Shown: piece by piece, positions 16,401 through 25,028 of the stretch
Position numbering within the stretch: the first letter of the stretch is position 1
Layout: the number at the start of each line of letters is the position of its first letter
Assembly (NCBI RefSeq): GCF_012939955.1
Contig: NZ_SPMY01000014.1
Span: 1 to 46,533 of the forward strand
Direction of reading: 5' to 3'
Origin: Candidatus Accumulibacter phosphatis
GTDB lineage: Bacteria > Pseudomonadota > Gammaproteobacteria > Burkholderiales > Rhodocyclaceae
DNA length: 46,533 nucleotides
Notes under the pieces: model-generated
Databases searched by the model: none
What the model saw: the letters and a program-made list of their open reading frames with translations, nothing else
What the model was told of the DNA's origin: nothing
Position numbers and translations under genes: made by a program

Positions 16401-17030
16401 ATGACAAACACAAGCGCGCCCAATTATTTCGATCTCAACGCCGCCACCTGGGATGCCGATCCCGCCAAGCAGTCCCGCGCGCTGGCGGTCGGCAAGGCCA
16501 TTCAAGCCCAGATAGCCCTGTCGCCGCAGATGCAGGCGCTGGAATACGGCTGTGGAACCGGTTTGCTCAGCTTTGCCCTGCAGCCGCAGCTCGGCAACAT
16601 TACCCTGGCCGACAGCTCGGAAGGAATGCTGGCGGTGTTGAACGAGAAGATCGCCGCCCACGCCATCACCAACATGCGCGCCACGAAGCTCGACCTGGTC
16701 ACCGATCCCCTGCCCCCGGATCGCTATGCGCTGATCTACACCTTGATGACCTGTCATCACATCGCCGACACCGACGGCCTGCTGCGCAGCCTCTACGCCT
16801 TGCTGGCGCCTTCAGGCTACCTCTGCATCGCCGATCTCGACGCCGAGGACGGGTCTTTTCATGGTCAGGGATTCGCGGGCCACAATGGTTTTGATCGTCG
16901 CGAACTGGCGGCAAGAGCCGAAGCGGCGGGATTTGAAAAGGTGGCTTTCACGACCGCATTCAGCATGACCAAGGGCGCAGGCGCAGCGCAACGCGAGTAC
17001 CCGGTCTTCCTGATGGTGGCGCGGAAGTAG
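16401..17030 (+). CDS. Class I SAM-dependent methyltransferase
   Basis: 209 residues. Motif I is LEYGCGTGLLSFAL (about 47-60), followed by the acidic strand end NITLADSS and the post-motif LALIYTLMTCHHIADTDGL-like stretch with HH, typical of small-molecule or tRNA-type methyltransferases of the Methyltransf_11/25 group. The substrate cannot be told. The gene has no clear ribosome site. A decayed second copy of its 3' half lies at 22208-22557, so this segment has been duplicated. Confidence 0.8.
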   Translation: MTNTSAPNYFDLNAATWDADPAKQSRALAVGKAIQAQIALSPQMQALEYGCGTGLLSFALQPQLGNITLADSSEGMLAVLNEKIAAHAITNMRATKLDLVTDPLPPDRYALIYTLMTCHHIADTDGLLRSLYALLAPSGYLCIADLDAEDGSFHGQGFAGHNGFDRRELAARAEAAGFEKVAFTTAFSMTKGAGAAQREYPVFLMVARK

Positions 17031-17192
17031 GGCCGTCCACACGCGCATCGCCTGCCCGACCGGGGACGATGCCTGGTCTGCTGGTGCTCCCACCGCCCCT
17101 CCCTTGATTGCTTTATCTCCTTTGCACTGAACGCCGCCGCGCGCAGCCGCACTTTCCTCGCCAGCAAGCATCTACTACGCAGACTTTCAGCC

Positions 17193-18047
17193 ATGAATCG
17201 AAACCTCCTGCCAGCCCCCATCACCCGCGCCCTCCTGCTCGCCACCTGGCTCACTGCCGGGGTGACCGGCACTGCCCTGGCCGGGCCCTGGGCTGAGGTA
17301 ACGACCCCCAGCGCCGGCCCCACCAAGGTCATCGGCGGGGTTTCCAGCGGCTGCATTGCCGGCGCCCAAACGCTCCCCGCCGAAGGCGACGGCTACGTCA
17401 GTATCCGCCGCTACCGTAACCGCTTCTACGGACACGCAGATCTGTTGCACCTGGTCTCCGACCTCGCCCGCAAACAGGCCACGCGCGGCCCGGACCTGAT
17501 TATGATCGGCGATCTGAGCCAGCCCCGAGGCGGGCTGATGTCCAGTTCGCACCGCAGCCATCAGAACGGACTGGATGTGGACATCTGGTTCCAGCTCGCC
17601 CCCTCCGCCGCCGTCGCCAACCGTGATACCGCCAACCAAGCCGACCCGCCAAGCATGGTCACCCCGGACGGCGAGGGCTTGAGCGCCCTCTGGGGCGACG
17701 ATCAGCTGGCCCTGCTCCAGGCCGCAGCCGAAGATCCCCGCGTGGAGCGCATCTTCGTCAACGCCGCCATCAAGCGGGCGCTGTGCGCCAGCGATGGCGA
17801 CAGGGCGTGGCTGCGCAAGCTCCGCCCGTGGTTCGGACACGACGCCCACTTCCACGCCCGCTTGCGCTGCCCGCGCGACAGCAGCGAGTGCACGCCGCAG
17901 GCCGCCATCCCGGCCGACGACGGTTGCGGCAGTGAACTGGACTGGTGGTTCAGCGCCGAGGCCCGCCAACCGGCGAAAAAAAGCTCAACTCCCAGGGCCG
18001 AGCCGGCGACGCCGGCAGCTTGCCGGCCGCTCCTCTCGATCAACTGA
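17193..18047 (+). CDS. mepA: Penicillin-insensitive murein endopeptidase
   Basis: 284 residues with a signal peptide (to about residue 30, GTALA). The MepA zinc-site motifs are intact: SSSHRSHQNGLDVDIWF (H120, H123, D130) and WFGHDAHFHARLRCP (H216, D217, H219, H221). The enzyme cuts D-alanyl-meso-diaminopimelate cross-links in periplasmic peptidoglycan. Four or more cysteines in the second half fit the disulfides of the family. It sits between the intact methyltransferase gene and a repeat block that recurs at 22804, but the second site has lost mepA. Confidence 0.9.
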   Translation: MNRNLLPAPITRALLLATWLTAGVTGTALAGPWAEVTTPSAGPTKVIGGVSSGCIAGAQTLPAEGDGYVSIRRYRNRFYGHADLLHLVSDLARKQATRGPDLIMIGDLSQPRGGLMSSSHRSHQNGLDVDIWFQLAPSAAVANRDTANQADPPSMVTPDGEGLSALWGDDQLALLQAAAEDPRVERIFVNAAIKRALCASDGDRAWLRKLRPWFGHDAHFHARLRCPRDSSECTPQAAIPADDGCGSELDWWFSAEARQPAKKSSTPRAEPATPAACRPLLSIN

Positions 18048-18062
18048 GAGCACGGGGCCGCG

Positions 18063-18246
18063 GCGCAGATCGCTGCGCCGAGAAGCGCTTTTCTCATCGC
18101 CCCCGATGGCACGCTCACAGCTTTTTTGATCACCCCCTGCTCGGGTAAATTGATGACTGACTCCGCTCTCGGACGGGCCGGCAGCGACCATCGGCCAGCT
18201 TTGTCGTGCCTCCACCTTGACCGCTTCCGGCTCAGCGATGACCGCT
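18063..18246 (+). repeat. Duplicated segment, copy A (after mepA)
   Basis: Resembles 22804-23003, strongest in the first 115 bp (shared blocks CGCCGAGAAGCGC, GATGGCACGCTCACAGC, CCGCTCTCGGACGGG) and weaker after. Together with the methyltransferase pair it shows that a larger segment was copied. Past it, 18247-18449 holds only a hairpin AGGAAGCC-CCGG/CCGG-GGCTTCCT at 18356-18386, which may end the minus-strand DUF47 transcript. Confidence 0.65.
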
Positions 18247-18355
18247 AAGTTTGACGAAACCAGCGTCCGTAGCAAGTCGGCGAGCCGACGCTAGGCGCAA
18301 AGACGCAGCAGCAACGAGCGCCATATTCTCGCCGACCCTTTGCTCGGCTCACACA

Positions 18356-18386
18356 AGGAAGCCCCCGGCAAAGCCGGAGGCTTCCT
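18356..18386 (-). terminator. Hairpin downstream of the DUF47 gene
   Basis: Near-perfect stem of about 13 bp (AGGAAGCC and CCGG arms, one mismatch) with a short AAA loop, 64 bp past the stop codon at 18450 on the minus strand. The T tract is weak (CTTGTGTG), so it is a probable rather than certain terminator. Confidence 0.5.
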
Positions 18387-18449
18387 GTAGCGGAGACTGA
18401 TCAATCCGGCAACGCTCGCTTGCCGTTACGCCGCCACTCCACCGTGGCC

Positions 18450-19085
18450 TCAGGAGTTTTCGATCAGGATCCCTTCAATGATCTGGGCTGATTCCTTGCA
18501 GCGGGCGAGCACCCTTTCCTGCTGTGAGTAAAATTGCCGCATCCGAATGGCCAGCAAAGCGGCATTGTCGTCGCCCTCATTCTCGAACAGCGTCTTGATC
18601 GCCCGCTGCATCACAGCGTCGGCCTTTTCCTCGATACGTTCGATTTCCAGGCACAGGTTGACGGTCTCTTCGCTACGCTCCTTGTCCTTCAGTGAATTGA
18701 TGGCGCGATTGAGGCGGGTACAGGCGTCAACGGCCATCGAAGCCAATTCACGCGAGGCGGGCGTGGCCTCCGAAACATCGTAGATCGCCACCGACTGGGC
18801 AACATCCTGGGCTGCGTTTACCACAGCGTCGAGTTCGAGGGTCAGTGCATAGACCTGTTCCCGATTGAGCGGCGTGACGAACGCCTTGTGCAGCATGTTG
18901 AGCATGTCCTTCTTTATCTGGTCGGCGCTGGCTTCGTTCATGTTGACTTCTTCGACCAGGGCGGCGACATCGTCCTTGCTGACGCCCAGGCTGGTAACCA
19001 GGCGGAGCACGGCGTTGGCACTTGCCAGAACGCGCTCGCTATGTGCTGTGAGAAGAGAAAAAAACTCGGAACGCTTTGGTAACAT
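18450..19085 (-). CDS. DUF47 (PhoU-like) Pit accessory protein A
   Basis: 211 residues, all helical, starting MLPKRSEFFSLLTAHSERVL, the typical opening of the DUF47/YkaA family. PhoU-like E/D-rich helices follow (VEEVNMNEASADQIKKDMLN; LCLEIERIEEKADAVMQRAI). These proteins sit next to Pit-type phosphate carriers and are thought to regulate them. AGGGGAA precedes the start. It lies 209 bp downstream of pit, past a GC-rich hairpin (ACGGCGCC/GGCGCCGT, 19249-19271), so it may have its own promoter. The paralogue at 20322 is clearly related but diverged. Confidence 0.85.
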   Translation of the reverse strand: MLPKRSEFFSLLTAHSERVLASANAVLRLVTSLGVSKDDVAALVEEVNMNEASADQIKKDMLNMLHKAFVTPLNREQVYALTLELDAVVNAAQDVAQSVAIYDVSEATPASRELASMAVDACTRLNRAINSLKDKERSEETVNLCLEIERIEEKADAVMQRAIKTLFENEGDDNAALLAIRMRQFYSQQERVLARCKESAQIIEGILIENS

Positions 19086-19294
19086 GGCTAGTTCCCCTTG
19101 ATAGGCATTTGTATGACAAATTTTGGTGACAGGAAGCAATGACTGCGGCAATACACCAGAAGCGAGCGGGCAATGGCGATCCGCGCTCACTATGGGCTCC
19201 GCAGCCCCCCTGACGTGGCGCTGCAGCGATGGCGCGAGCAAGGCGGGACGGCGCCCAGGCGGGGCGCCGTTCCCGACCAATACCGCGTCGGGGC

Positions 19295-20308
19295 CTAGAA
19301 TGATTTGGTTCCGATATACCAGAAGACCGCCGCCATCAGCCCGGCAGCGGGAATCGTCAGGATCCACGCAACCAGGAGATTGGCGGTGATCGCCCAGTGC
19401 ACCGCCTTGACGTCGGTCGCCGAACCAACACCGATGATGGCGCCGGTAATGGTGTGCGTCGTCGACACCGGAATGCCCCCGAGCGTCGCCAGTCCAAGGG
19501 TGATCGCGCCGCCCATCGAAGCACAGGAACCACTGACCGCATTGAGCTTGGTGATCTTGGTGCCCATGGTCTTGACGATTCGCCAGCCGCCCAGGTAGGT
19601 GCCCCAGGCGATCGCGAAGTAGCACGAGTAGATCACCCACGTCGGCAGGGTGGCCACGTCCTTGGTTGCGACCCCGGCCGTAATCAGCAGCAGCCAGATG
19701 ATACCGATCGTTTTCTGCGCATCGTTGCCGCCGTGACCCAGGCTATAGGCCGCCGCCGCGAACAACTGGCCGCTCTTGAACCATTTCCCCGCCTGATGAG
19801 GTGAGTGCTTTCGGAACACCCAGGAGACCAGAACCATCAGCAGCCCCCCGATGATCACCCCGACCAGCGGTGAAATGATGATGAACGCCAGGATCTTGCC
19901 GAACCCCTCCCAGACGATGGGCGCACCCGAGCCAGACTTGGCGACCGTCGCGCCAACCAGGCCACCGACCAGGGCGTGCGAGGACGACGACGGGATTCCG
20001 TAGAACCAGGTGATGATGTTCCAGGCCAGCGCCCCCATCAAGGCACCGAAAATGACGTAGTGATCAACGAACTGCGGACTCACCGTGCCCTTGCCGATCG
20101 TGGCCGCCACCTTGAGCTCAAAAACCCATAAGGCGGCAAAGTTGAAAAAGGCGGCGAAGATTACCGCCTGCTTCGGCGTCAGCGCACCGGTGGCAACAAT
20201 TGTCGATATGGCATTCGCGCCATCATGAAATCCATTCATGAAGTCAAACGCCAAGGCGATCGCGATCAGCAACCCCAGCACCCAAATGCTGATAGTCAAA
20301 CCTTCCAT
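19295..20308 (-). CDS. pit: Low-affinity inorganic phosphate transporter
   Basis: 337 residues with about ten membrane helices. Both Pit signature repeats are present: FDFMNGFHDGANAISTIVAT near the N-terminus and YSLGHGGNDAQKTIGI in the second half, plus GIPVSTTHTITGAIIG. It is a PiT-family carrier moving metal-phosphate with a cation gradient. In polyphosphate-accumulating betaproteobacteria Pit handles phosphate uptake and release. It begins 13 bp after the DUF47 gene at 20322, so the two form an operon, with a second DUF47 gene downstream. Confidence 0.93.
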   Translation of the reverse strand: MEGLTISIWVLGLLIAIALAFDFMNGFHDGANAISTIVATGALTPKQAVIFAAFFNFAALWVFELKVAATIGKGTVSPQFVDHYVIFGALMGALAWNIITWFYGIPSSSSHALVGGLVGATVAKSGSGAPIVWEGFGKILAFIIISPLVGVIIGGLLMVLVSWVFRKHSPHQAGKWFKSGQLFAAAAYSLGHGGNDAQKTIGIIWLLLITAGVATKDVATLPTWVIYSCYFAIAWGTYLGGWRIVKTMGTKITKLNAVSGSCASMGGAITLGLATLGGIPVSTTHTITGAIIGVGSATDVKAVHWAITANLLVAWILTIPAAGLMAAVFWYIGTKSF

Positions 20309-20321
20309 CTTGGCCTACCTC

Positions 20322-20960
20322 TCAGGAGTTTTCGATCAGGATCTCTTCGATCATTTTGGCTGCGTCCTGGCAGCGATCCAGGACGCCCTCTTGAAGCGAG
20401 TAGAACTCCCGCATCTTCATGGCTTGCCAAACATTGACCCCATCCTGGAAGAGGGCGGTGATCGCCTTGCGCTGCACCCGGTCGGCCTTGCTCTCGATCT
20501 CCTCGATTTCCTTGCACAGATTGAGTGTTTCCGCGCTGCGCGTCTTGTCGGACAGGGCCATGACGGCGCGGTTGAGGCGCATGCAGGCATCGGCACTGAG
20601 AGACGCCATTTCGCGGGCTTCGACGGTCGATTGCTTGATGCTGTACATGCCCAGGGCGTTGGCGACGTCCTGCAGCGCATTCAGCGTCTTGTCGAGATCC
20701 GTGGTCAGTGCGTGAATCTGGTCACGGTTGATCGGCGTGGTAAAGGATTTGTGCAGTCGCTCGATCAAGGCGGCCTTGATCTTGTCGGCCTCTTTTTCAT
20801 TGAGGTTGACCTCGGCGACCAGAGCCGGAATATCCTCGCCACCGTCACCCAGGCCGTTGATCAGGCGCAAGGTCGCGTTGGCCCCTGCCACTACTCGTTC
20901 GGAGTGTGCGGAGAGAAGTTCAAAAAATTCTTTGCGCTTCGGCATCAGACTACTAAACAT
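20322..20960 (-). CDS. DUF47 (PhoU-like) Pit accessory protein B
   Basis: 212 residues from MFSSLMPKRKEFFELLSAHS; a shorter start at 20945 (MPKRK) is possible. Same fold pattern as the protein at 18450: AEVNLNEKEADKIKAALIER and LCKEIEEIESKADRVQRKAI. First gene of the pit operon. A perfect hairpin GCCGAGC/GCTCGGC (21018-21034) lies in the presumed leader. No good Pho box was found upstream. Confidence 0.85.
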   Translation of the reverse strand: MFSSLMPKRKEFFELLSAHSERVVAGANATLRLINGLGDGGEDIPALVAEVNLNEKEADKIKAALIERLHKSFTTPINRDQIHALTTDLDKTLNALQDVANALGMYSIKQSTVEAREMASLSADACMRLNRAVMALSDKTRSAETLNLCKEIEEIESKADRVQRKAITALFQDGVNVWQAMKMREFYSLQEGVLDRCQDAAKMIEEILIENS

Positions 20961-22207
20961 ACGACTAACCCCCCGTGCTATCTGCCCTCTCGGGCACCCA
21001 CCAGTAAGAACCCCCACGCCGAGCGAAGCTCGGCACCCTTTGCGGCGACTATCAGATCAACCACCGACGGTTTTCGACACCTTACCGATTCCTCTCGGCC
21101 GGAAATCCACCATCTGGACGACTCCAACACATCGCCCGTACCGCAAGCTGACTCTTGTTATCAGCCCTTCTGCTTGCTCTCTTCGTTCACGACGCGCTGC
21201 TCCGGCCCTTCGCCCTGACCATGGAACCTCGAACAACGCGAGTATCTCGCCGGGTTTCTGCGCGCCAAAGCCGGCCGGTTGCGGGGCGGAATCGCCGCAC
21301 AAACGGCTGGCCATGCAAGCTCGCCGACCGAGCACGCCATTTGCGGCGTGCCTGGTTCGGCGACAACGTCACTGCGCAATGGATGGCCTTGCGCCACCCG
21401 CATGGACCTCTCCTGCGGACTCCCGAGCACCGCGAACTGGTCTTCGAGGGCCTCGCCAGAGTCCGAAAAGCTAGCCCTCCCGACCAAGAAGCACGCGCCG
21501 GGTGCCATCTCCTGCGAAAGTACGAACTCCCGTCCTTCGCGCCGTCGCTGCTGGTGGAAGCGCAACACCCCGTGCTGCCCTGGCGAGCGCCTGAACCGGA
21601 ATTCGACGCATGGCCTGGGGGCTAAGCTTGCCGTTGCCTTGGCGGTAGAGATGGCGATGTGCGCCCGCGCTGGTGCGGCAGCCGCACTGACGGGGGAGGA
21701 ACGATCACCATCGGAAAACGCGGTCCCGGACACGCCGAAGAGCGATGCTTTGGCTCCTGCCAGGCAATCGCTCAACGTATCGCGGGAAGGCGTGGCGAAG
21801 GCACAGATGCACGACAGACGCAGACAGGCTGCACGGACACGCACACCTTTTATTCGAGCGTTACGAACGTGATCGCCATTCACCTGACAAGAAATACGTG
21901 GCACTCGCGGCAAAGACAAAGGCATCAACGTTCTCAAAAAACCAGTTTTGTAAGCGAAGCGAAAAGTGACCGCAATTATGCCACCCACGAAAGAAGAAAA
22001 CAGTAAATATGTAAAGTTGTTTTTTGTATTTTTTTAGCCTTCGGAGTGGAGATTTCTGCTCGGCGCCAAAGACATCCCCCTAAGGAGGAAACTTGCCGCA
22101 GCAGAGCATCGTCGAGCACGGGGAAGCTCCACACGACCAATCTATCGCCGATGGTTCGCCGCGGCCACGCCGTGAGGCGGTCGATTGAACGTGACCCGCC
22201 GGCCGCA
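20961..22207. other. Gene-poor stretch
   Basis: About 1.2 kb without a gene I can support. Several open frames exist on both strands but none has a domain, a ribosome site or matching extent. An AT-rich patch (about 21980-22040, with T6 and T7 runs) stands out from the GC-rich surroundings. Just after it, TAAGGAGG at 22081-22088 precedes a TTG-started frame of 31 codons (22093-22188), which may be a small gene or the leftover leader of a lost one. Confidence 0.5.
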
Positions 22208-22557
22208 TACTCGATCTGGTCTCCGATCCCCCGCCCCCAGAACGCTATGCGCCGATCTACACCTTTATGACCTGTCATCACATCGCGGACACCGACGGCC
22301 TGCTGCGCAGCCTCTACGCCTTGCTGGCGCCTTCAGGCTACCTCTGCATCGCCGATCTCGACACCGACGGCGGGTCTTTTCATGGTCAGGAATTCGCGGA
22401 CCACAATGGTTTTGATCGTCGCGAACTGGCGGCAAAAGCCGAAGCGGCGGGATTTGAACAGCCAGGTTTGACGACCGCGTTCAGCATGACCAAGGGCGAA
22501 GGCGAAGGCGCGGCGAACCGCGAGTAGCCGGTTTTCCTGATGGTGGCGCAGAAGTAG
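22208..22557 (+). pseudogene. Decayed 3' half of a methyltransferase gene
   Basis: A close copy of 16690-17030: long identical blocks such as TCATGGTCAGG and the encoded TCHHIADTDGLLRSLYALLA and GYLCIADLD. It lacks the SAM-binding N-terminal half, and a TAC codon has become TAG at 22525-22527, ten codons before the original stop. The similarity ends about ten bases after the stop in both copies. Confidence 0.85.
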
Positions 22558-22650
22558 GGCCGTCCACCAGGAGTCCCCAGGCCACGGCCTGTCTGACCGA
22601 AGCTGCAGCATTTTCCGCTGCGGCCACCATACCCACCCTCCCCACCCTCC

Positions 22651-22800
22651 GTCATTGCGAGGAGGCGCAGCCGACGCGGCAAACTAGAGGTTTGGCTTTT
22701 CGCATGGCCACTGTATCAATGTGCCAATCTGTCACTGCGGCGGAAAAGAGTGAGGCGATGAAACTGGATTGCCACGTCGGCTGCGCCTCCCCGCAATGAC
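22651..22800. mobile_element. MITE-like element with 32 bp terminal inverted repeats
   Basis: Ends are 32 bp inverted repeats (22651-22682 starting GTCATTGCGAGGAGGCGCAG; 22769-22800) differing at two positions. The 86 bp core codes for nothing. The GTCATTGCGA...GGCAA end type is a common interspersed element in proteobacterial genomes. It sits exactly between the broken methyltransferase copy and repeat copy B, where the other locus has mepA. Confidence 0.75.
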
Positions 22801-22803
22801 CTG

Positions 22804-23003
22804 CGGGCAGATTGCCGCGCCGAGAAGCGCTGTTCTCACCGCCCGGGATGGCACGCTCACAGCTGTTTTGATCACGCCCTGGTCGGGTATCTGATGACTG
22901 CCCCGCTCTCGGACGGGAGGCCCGTCGGCAGGCCGCCAGCAACCTGCTATGTCGTGCCCCCCTTGGCCCGACGAGCGCAATGCGAAGCATGACCGCGCTT
23001 TCC
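22804..23003 (+). repeat. Duplicated segment, copy B
   Basis: Counterpart of 18063-18246. It begins three bases after the MITE-like element. No gene is present between 22558 and 23046. Confidence 0.65.
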
Positions 23004-23046
23004 GCCACGACGATGGTCGCCGATGGTCGCCGATCGTGCGCCGCCG

Positions 23047-23337
23047 TCAGGCGAGCTGCCTGAAGCGGTGAATCAAGGGTGGCTGCGCCAGCAGCGCGCT
23101 GGCCAGCCTGACAGCCTCGGCGACATGCGGCGTCGCCAGGTGCGCGTCGGCGGCGGCCTGATCGCTCCACTGCTCGACCGTCACGAACTCGCATGGGTCG
23201 TCCTGATTGTGGAACAGGTCGTAGCCAAGGCAGCCGCCTTCGTCACGACTCGGGCCGCACAAGTCGCGCAAGATCGTTGCCAGCACTGCCTCACTGCCTG
23301 CCCGGGCTGTCAGCCGGGCCATGATCCTGATCGCCAT
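23047..23337 (-). CDS. Antibiotic biosynthesis monooxygenase (ABM) domain protein
   Basis: 96 residues, a single ABM ferredoxin-like domain: MAIRIMARLTARAGSEAVLA, then CLGYDLFHNQDDPCEFVTVE with QWSDQAAADAHLATPHV. Family members are small cofactor-free monooxygenases, heme-degrading enzymes or YgiN-like quinol monooxygenases; which one cannot be told. GAGG precedes the start. It follows the DUF2236 gene by 73 bp on the same strand and may be co-transcribed with it. Confidence 0.85.
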   Translation of the reverse strand: MAIRIMARLTARAGSEAVLATILRDLCGPSRDEGGCLGYDLFHNQDDPCEFVTVEQWSDQAAADAHLATPHVAEAVRLASALLAQPPLIHRFRQLA

Positions 23338-23410
23338 TACCTCGTCCTCCTTGGTCCTGCTTCGATCCTTGCTCCTGGGCGCGGCGTGCAATGGCCATGC
23401 CGCAGCTTGA

Positions 23411-24319
23411 TTATCTCTCCGTAGCCCTTCCCACGACCCTGTTCTCGCCGGAAAACGGGCAGCGCAGCGTCGCCGCCCCGTCCGCCGGACCCGAGGGTGG
23501 CGGCCCCAGCCCTTCGATCCGATAGCCACCGGGATAGTCGCGTCGTGGCACTTGCGTGCGCAGCTTCGGCTGCCGGCGCTTTGGCAGCCAGCGCAGCACC
23601 CGGGCGCGTGTGCGCAGCGCGTTTTCCGCGAGCCATGCCAGCCAGCGCGGAGCCGGGCGCAAAGCGAGCGCGGCAAGCAATGGCGGATCGAGCAGGGCGT
23701 GAATGCTGTTGCGGACCAGTGGCCGCAGTAGCGCGGGAAACCAGGCGGCAAAGAGTTCACGCGTCGCCAGGGCGACGCGCTGGCTGGCGGCCGTGCAGTG
23801 AAAATTGTCGGCTTCGTATTGGCGGCTATAGCCTTCGAATTCCGCATAGTCGTCGGGAATGTCATGGATCGACATGTGCTCGCCGACCTGCCGCCAGAAC
23901 CAGAACCAGAACCAGGCCAGCTTTTCGGTTTCAGTCATGCGCCGCCAGCCAAAACGCGCGTTCCAGCGGATGGGCTCGAAGACGAAGCTTGACAGCACGT
24001 ACAGATAATCATCGTTGGCGATCCGAAAACGTCCATGCAGGGCGTTGATTCGCGCGATGGCTCGCGAGCCGCGCGGACTGTCGCAACCGTGCTCAATGAT
24101 CTCGCTCACCAACAGATCGGTGTCGTCGTAACGTTTCTGGGCACGCCTCTCGAATTCCCCGCTGCCGTGCAGCAAACCGCCAATGCGCGCTGCCGCAAAG
24201 GTGCGGAACAGGGCCAGTTCGAGCGCCCGCGTGGTGTCCCAGGGAAAGGTAATGGTTGCCAGCCGACGGGCAATCGTCTGGCAGTCTCTGCGGGGATCGG
24301 GTTCCTGCTCGGTGGCCAT
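23411..24319 (-). CDS. DUF2236 (MpaB/latex-clearing-like) oxygenase-family protein
   Basis: 302 residues without signal peptide. Family features: the N-terminal FRTFAAARIGGLLHGSGEF, RYDDTDLLVSEIIEHG, the INALHGRFRIANDDYLYVLS block around residue 95, and HSIHD-type helices with FWFWFWRQVGEHMSIHDIP. DUF2236 includes the heme b oxygenase Lcp and fungal MpaB; the substrate here is unknown. The start has GAGG upstream and a TATAAT box at 24359-24354. It is probably co-expressed with the small ABM-domain protein downstream. Confidence 0.8.
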   Translation of the reverse strand: MATEQEPDPRRDCQTIARRLATITFPWDTTRALELALFRTFAAARIGGLLHGSGEFERRAQKRYDDTDLLVSEIIEHGCDSPRGSRAIARINALHGRFRIANDDYLYVLSSFVFEPIRWNARFGWRRMTETEKLAWFWFWFWRQVGEHMSIHDIPDDYAEFEGYSRQYEADNFHCTAASQRVALATRELFAAWFPALLRPLVRNSIHALLDPPLLAALALRPAPRWLAWLAENALRTRARVLRWLPKRRQPKLRTQVPRRDYPGGYRIEGLGPPPSGPADGAATLRCPFSGENRVVGRATER

Positions 24320-24339
24320 CGGCTTCGCCTCGCGACCTT

Positions 24340-24359
24340 ATGTACGCACATCATTATAG
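24340..24359 (-). promoter_or_regulatory. -10 box and ATGT/ACAT dyad before the DUF2236 gene
   Basis: TATAAT (24359-24354 on the minus strand) has no good -35 partner, which suggests activator dependence. The 12-base dyad ATGTGCGTACAT (24351-24340) covers the expected transcription start and could be an operator. Upstream, 24360-24901 holds no gene I can support. Confidence 0.35.
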
Positions 24360-24901
24360 GCGGCACCGGGTCGGCGCGGCGCTGCCATGGGAATGGCCCG
24401 CACTTCTCGCCGCCACGGCCTGGACGGCGAGAGCCGGAAGGTCCCGGTTGAGGAGTCGATGGAAGCACTACACGAAGTTTCAACGGCCCAACAGGGCGAG
24501 CGCCTGAGGACAACTCCACAAACTGAATCGTCGTCCGCCAGCTTTCTGGTGTCTGGCGGTCATCGGAAAGGGTTCGCTTGCCGGCAGGTCATCGCCCAGA
24601 ACTGACGGTGATGGCCTATTGCGCCTACGACGGGTATCGAGTCGTTCAGCGCCTGCAACGGGGGACGGCGTTAGCGGCGGCGTCGAAGCGCACGGATTTG
24701 GCGGCGATGAATGCACGCAAACGCAGTCGGAGCGACGACAATCAGCGTCCGGTACTTGCTGCGAAGCGGGCATTCCGAGAGGAACGGTCTTCATCTGGTC
24801 GTCTGCCTGAACGGACCTTGGCTACTCAAGCCGGTTCAGGCCGCGATGAATCGCGTGGCGGACGCTTTACGAGCGTAGGGCTTGCCTCAGCAGCGCCGAT
24901 C

Positions 24902-25028
24902 GTTAATGTGAAAGTCGCGCAAGCGACTCACGAAACTCCCTTCTCCCTCGCGGGAGAAGGGTCAGGGGAAGAGGGAAAACGGTCATGGCTTTCATCATCA
25001 GGGGTGTCTCGACATGTCATGACCGTTA
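24902..25028 (+). repeat. Three-hairpin dispersed repeat, copy 5
   Basis: Complete copy from GTTAATGTG to GACCGTTA, with stems GTCGC/GCGAC, CCCTTCTCCC/GGGAGAAGGG and a one-mismatch long-range arm. Its last three bases are the complement of the TAA stop of the restriction gene at 25026, so the repeat ends inside that gene. Confidence 0.85.

Noticed and set aside
14755-16404. Long plus-strand open frame of 549 codons opposite the DUF1254 gene
   Set aside because: It mirrors the coding strand of the DUF1254 gene, which has a signal peptide, domains, ribosome site and promoter.
19086-19140. Pho-box-like TGTCA repeats upstream of the downstream DUF47 gene
   Set aside because: The two TGTCA elements are 13 bp apart; a Pho box needs 11 bp periodicity.
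21161-21988. Long minus-strand open frame of 275 codons
   Set aside because: No domain, no ribosome site, Arg/Ala-rich as expected for an antisense frame in GC-rich DNA; overlapping plus-strand frames are just as long.
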